From the NCBI GenBank assembly GCA_027012915.1, contig JALUYN010000565.1:1-8542 (forward strand): 8,542 nt of DNA, in the 5' to 3' direction. Position 1 is the first letter of the stretch. Every line of letters starts with the position of its first letter. Positions 7,181 to 8,542 of this stretch are shown piece after piece. The notes under the pieces are model-generated. The model saw nothing but the letters and a program-made list of their open reading frames with translations, did no database searches and was not told the origin of the DNA. The stretch comes from Cellvibrionaceae bacterium. Its GTDB lineage: Bacteria; Pseudomonadota; Gammaproteobacteria; Pseudomonadales; Cellvibrionaceae. Position numbers and translations under genes: made by a program.

Positions 7181-7384
7181 CTCCCTCCGTTACTACGTAC
7201 CCCAAAGGTTCCTGCGTGCGCAGAAATGACGGGTGTTGGGGCGGGAATACCTCTCTACAAAAAAGCAAACCGTCATCCCGGACTCGATCCGGGATCTCCC
7301 TCCGTAACTCCGTACCTAAGAAATTCCTGCGTGCGCAGGAATGTCGAGTTCCGTGCTTGGAGTCGCACAGGTCCATAGAAGAGC

Positions 7385-7413
7385 TTGCCGTTTCTACAGT
7401 CTGCTCGTATTTT
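7385..7413 (+). promoter_or_regulatory. Weak candidate promoter upstream of the hairpin
   Basis: TTGCCG (7385-7390) and TATTTT (7408-7413) each match four of six sigma-70 positions at the ideal 17-bp spacing. Use of this promoter would place the hairpin and T-run at 7418-7460 inside the HDOD leader. No better promoter is seen between the T-run and the gene, but the match is weak and could be chance. Confidence 0.2.
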
Positions 7414-7417
7414 GATC

Positions 7418-7460
7418 AAAAAAGCGTCGGTTATTGTTTGCCGATTCGCTCTTTTTTTTT
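7418..7460 (+). terminator. Terminator-like hairpin upstream of the HDOD gene
   Basis: AGCGTCGG at 7423-7430 pairs with CCGA (7441-7444) and CGCT (7447-7450), with a two-base bulge and a 10-base loop. It is preceded by an A-run and followed by nine T residues (7452-7460), the layout of an intrinsic terminator. It lies 47 bp before the HDOD start. It may end read-through from nadA across the repeat array. If the HDOD promoter is upstream of it, it would be an attenuator in that gene's leader. Confidence 0.55.
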
Positions 7461-7493
7461 CTTCTTCTATCCTGATAAGTACCATTAAACAGG

Positions 7494-7499
7494 AAGGAG
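7494..7499 (+). promoter_or_regulatory. Strong ribosome binding site fixing a GTG start
   Basis: AAGGAG lies seven bases before the GTG at 7507. It is the clearest Shine-Dalgarno sequence in the window besides that of the crotonase gene, and it decides in favour of the non-ATG start of the HDOD gene. Confidence 0.85.
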
Positions 7500-7506
7500 T
7501 AAACAC

Positions 7507-8331
7507 GTGAATTTGGATGAAATTTTTTCCAAGGCACAAGAGCTGCCAAGTATCCCCAAGGTGGTTCAGGAATTAATCCAAAGCTTTCAAAATGATGATT
7601 TCGATATGGACGATATCGCCAAAAAGATCAGCCTGGATCAAGTCCTGTCAGCGAAAGTCCTGAGATTGGCCAATTCGGCACGCTACGGCGGCAACAGAGA
7701 AATTGGTTCCATCAACGAGGCGGCGGTGCGCTTAGGGTTTGACGCCTTGAGAACGCTGGTTCTGGCCAGTGGCTTTGTTTCGACGTTCAAAGCTCCAGAG
7801 GGTTTTGATCTCAAGAGTTTTTGGCGCGAAAGTTTCACTGTGGCTGAAGTCTCCCGCTGGTTTGCTCAGCAGGTAGGGCAGGATCAGGGTACTGCGTTTA
7901 CTTGCGGCATGATCTCTAATATTGGCGATTTGATGGTCAACATTTTGCTGCATGAGAAAGCACAGGAAATTGCCCGTGTTGTCTCAAACGGTGGTGACAA
8001 AGCGTTACTTGAGTACGATGCCTGGGGCTTTACTTCTGAAGACGTTGGCGCCAAGGTGGCACAGATGTGGAAATTCCCTCCGTCGGTAATTGACGCGATT
8101 GCACAGCAGGGCGCGCCTTTGGATCAGGAGTCTCCCTCACAATTGGCCTGCTATCTGTATCTGGCGCGCTATGTAAAAGAGGCGCGGCTGGCGGAAAAAC
8201 CGTTGCCCGATATCATCAAGGAATTCCCCAATGATGTCGCGCAGGCCGCAGGCCTTAATCTGGCCGAGGTGTTGGATCAACTGGATGCCGCGGTGAACAT
8301 TGAATCCGATGTGGAAGCGCTGCTCGATTAA
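7507..8331 (+). CDS. HDOD-domain signalling protein
   Basis: A 274-residue cytoplasmic protein, almost entirely one HDOD domain (about residues 8-205) with a short helical C-terminal tail. HDOD is a non-catalytic relative of HD phosphohydrolases, found in bacterial signalling proteins linked to stress, motility or cyclic-di-GMP. Visible family motifs are LPSIPKVVQEL (13-23), SLDQVLSAKVLRLANSA (42-58), INEAAVRLGFDALRTLVLASG (about 69-89), FWRESF (105-110) and GMISNIGDLM (134-143). Where true HD enzymes have the His-Asp pair this protein has Ser137-Asn138, and the later His pair region reads AIAQQG (198-202), so metal-dependent hydrolysis is very unlikely. There is no fused receiver, GGDEF or EAL domain, so it probably acts as a stand-alone protein-binding module. 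The GTG start is backed by AAGGAG seven bases upstream. The strong terminator just downstream makes it the last gene of its transcript. Its partner is unknown. Confidence 0.92.
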   Translation: MNLDEIFSKAQELPSIPKVVQELIQSFQNDDFDMDDIAKKISLDQVLSAKVLRLANSARYGGNREIGSINEAAVRLGFDALRTLVLASGFVSTFKAPEGFDLKSFWRESFTVAEVSRWFAQQVGQDQGTAFTCGMISNIGDLMVNILLHEKAQEIARVVSNGGDKALLEYDAWGFTSEDVGAKVAQMWKFPPSVIDAIAQQGAPLDQESPSQLACYLYLARYVKEARLAEKPLPDIIKEFPNDVAQAAGLNLAEVLDQLDAAVNIESDVEALLD

Positions 8332-8358
8332 AATCAGTCACTTTGACAGTTCTCATAG

Positions 8359-8391
8359 AAAAAGCCGTTACTTGAGAGTAACGGCTTTTTT
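8359..8391. terminator. Strong bidirectional intrinsic terminator
   Basis: A perfect 14-bp stem (8359-8372 with 8377-8390) encloses the four-base loop TGAG. The arms carry AGCCGTTACT / AGTAACGGCT, with five A on the left and a T-run on the right. It sits between the convergent HDOD gene and the gene ending at 8411, so it can stop transcription from both sides. Confidence 0.93.
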
Positions 8392-8410
8392 ATTGCCCTG
8401 CGTTTTGGAG

Positions 8411-8542
8411 CTAGAGCAATCTGGCGGGCTTCTTAGCGGCTTTGCGCACGGCTTGCCACTCTTTCAAACTTCGGGCGGCGTCCTCTCCGTTCAAACTATC
8501 GATGATGTCGAAGAAGTCTTCATTAAAACGGTCCTCGATCAC
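8411..8542 (-). CDS. Unrecognised protein, C-terminal fragment
   Basis: On the minus strand a frame is open from the window edge to a TAG at 8411-8413, giving 43 residues: VIEDRFNEDFFDIIDSLN, then GEDAARSLKEWQAVRKAA, then KKPARLL. It is acidic and hydrophobic first (FFDIIDSL) and ends in a basic tail, like the end of a soluble helical protein. I do not recognise the family. It is probably real because the frame runs without stops to the edge, and its stop is 20 bp from a bidirectional terminator placed as expected for convergent genes. The GTG at the very edge is unlikely to be the true start. Confidence 0.55.
   Translation of the reverse strand: MIEDRFNEDFFDIIDSLNGEDAARSLKEWQAVRKAAKKPARLL

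Larger units (their letters stand above)
7041..7348. repeat. Tandem array of a 115-bp palindromic unit, 2.7 copies
   Basis: Copies start at 7041, 7156 and 7271, an exact 115-bp step; the third breaks off around 7348. Each copy has a core of about 76 bp bounded by CGTCAT and ATGACG (imperfect in copies 1 and 3). The core holds two hairpins: ATCCCGGA / TCCGGGAT with a 5-base loop (e.g. 7160-7180), and TTCCTGC / GCAGGAA with a 4-base loop (e.g. 7324-7341). A spacer of about 39 bp follows, with GGGGCGGGAATACCT and an A-run. The core resembles dispersed palindromic, MITE-like intergenic repeats seen across many proteobacteria. Copies 2 and 3 are the most alike; copy 1 has diverged in its left arm. 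Confidence 0.85.
7032..7506. other. Non-coding region with palindromic array and hairpin
   Basis: This 475-bp gap contains 2.7 tandem copies of a 115-bp unit (7041-7348), about 70 bases of unique sequence, a terminator-like hairpin with T-run (7418-7460), and the ribosome site of the HDOD gene. Open frames crossing it (for example 7120-7488) translate the repeats themselves, giving phrases such as HPGLDPGSPS that are well-known artefacts of this repeat class, so no gene is called. No tRNA or rRNA is seen. Confidence 0.85.

Noticed and set aside
7041..7348. Possible CRISPR array, given regular spacing of similar units
   Set aside because: The spacers are themselves repeats, units are far longer than CRISPR repeats, and there are no cas genes.
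7471..7478. CCTGATAA as a sigma-28 (flagellar) -10 element for the HDOD gene
   Set aside because: The required TAAA at the correct spacing is missing; the position holds T residues only.
7120..7488. Plus-strand open frame of 122 codons, and neighbouring minus-strand frames, in the nadA-HDOD gap
   Set aside because: They translate the 115-bp repeats (HPGLDPGSPS and SSRTRSGIS phrases), have no ribosome site, and such peptides are familiar repeat artefacts.

Overview
The window reads as ordinary chromosomal DNA of a gammaproteobacterium. This rests on the NadA sequence, whose cluster-ligand cysteines sit at a constant 17-residue offset from those of the E. coli enzyme as I recall them, on an RND multidrug-type pump, and on an HDOD signalling protein. 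The genus cannot be fixed from sequence alone. Coding density is high, GC looks moderate, and there are no integrases, transposases, CRISPR arrays or RNA genes.

Layout. (1) 1-3015, plus strand: an RND efflux pump inner-membrane subunit, cut at its N-terminus by the window edge. (2) 3056-3940, minus strand: an alpha/beta hydrolase of the epoxide-hydrolase type, convergent with the pump. (3) 4085-4870, plus strand: a crotonase-fold enoyl-CoA hydratase/isomerase that keeps only one of the two classical glutamates. It is divergent from the hydrolase across about 144 bp. (4) 4945-5733, plus strand: a protein resembling the uncharacterised DUF2889 family, 74 bp after the crotonase, with an 8-bp inverted repeat and a perfect TATAAT hexamer in the gap. 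(5) 5940-7031, plus strand: nadA (quinolinate synthase), preceded by an extended -10 promoter and a six-codon upstream reading frame whose stop overlaps the nadA start. (6) 7032-7506: a 475-bp non-coding stretch holding nearly three tandem copies of a 115-bp palindromic repeat unit, then a terminator-like hairpin. (7) 7507-8331, plus strand: an HDOD-domain signalling protein with a GTG start and a strong Shine-Dalgarno sequence, closed by a strong bidirectional terminator. (8) 8411-8542, minus strand: the C-terminal end of an unrecognised gene.

Functionally there are three unrelated blocks: drug or solvent export, a possible small acyl-CoA/epoxide metabolism group (hydrolase, crotonase, DUF2889-like protein), and a housekeeping NAD gene next to a regulatory HDOD gene. 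No gene set here clearly forms a new system. The best candidates for something undescribed are the crotonase plus DUF2889-like pairing, the nadA leader with its duplicated start context, and the tandem palindromic array.
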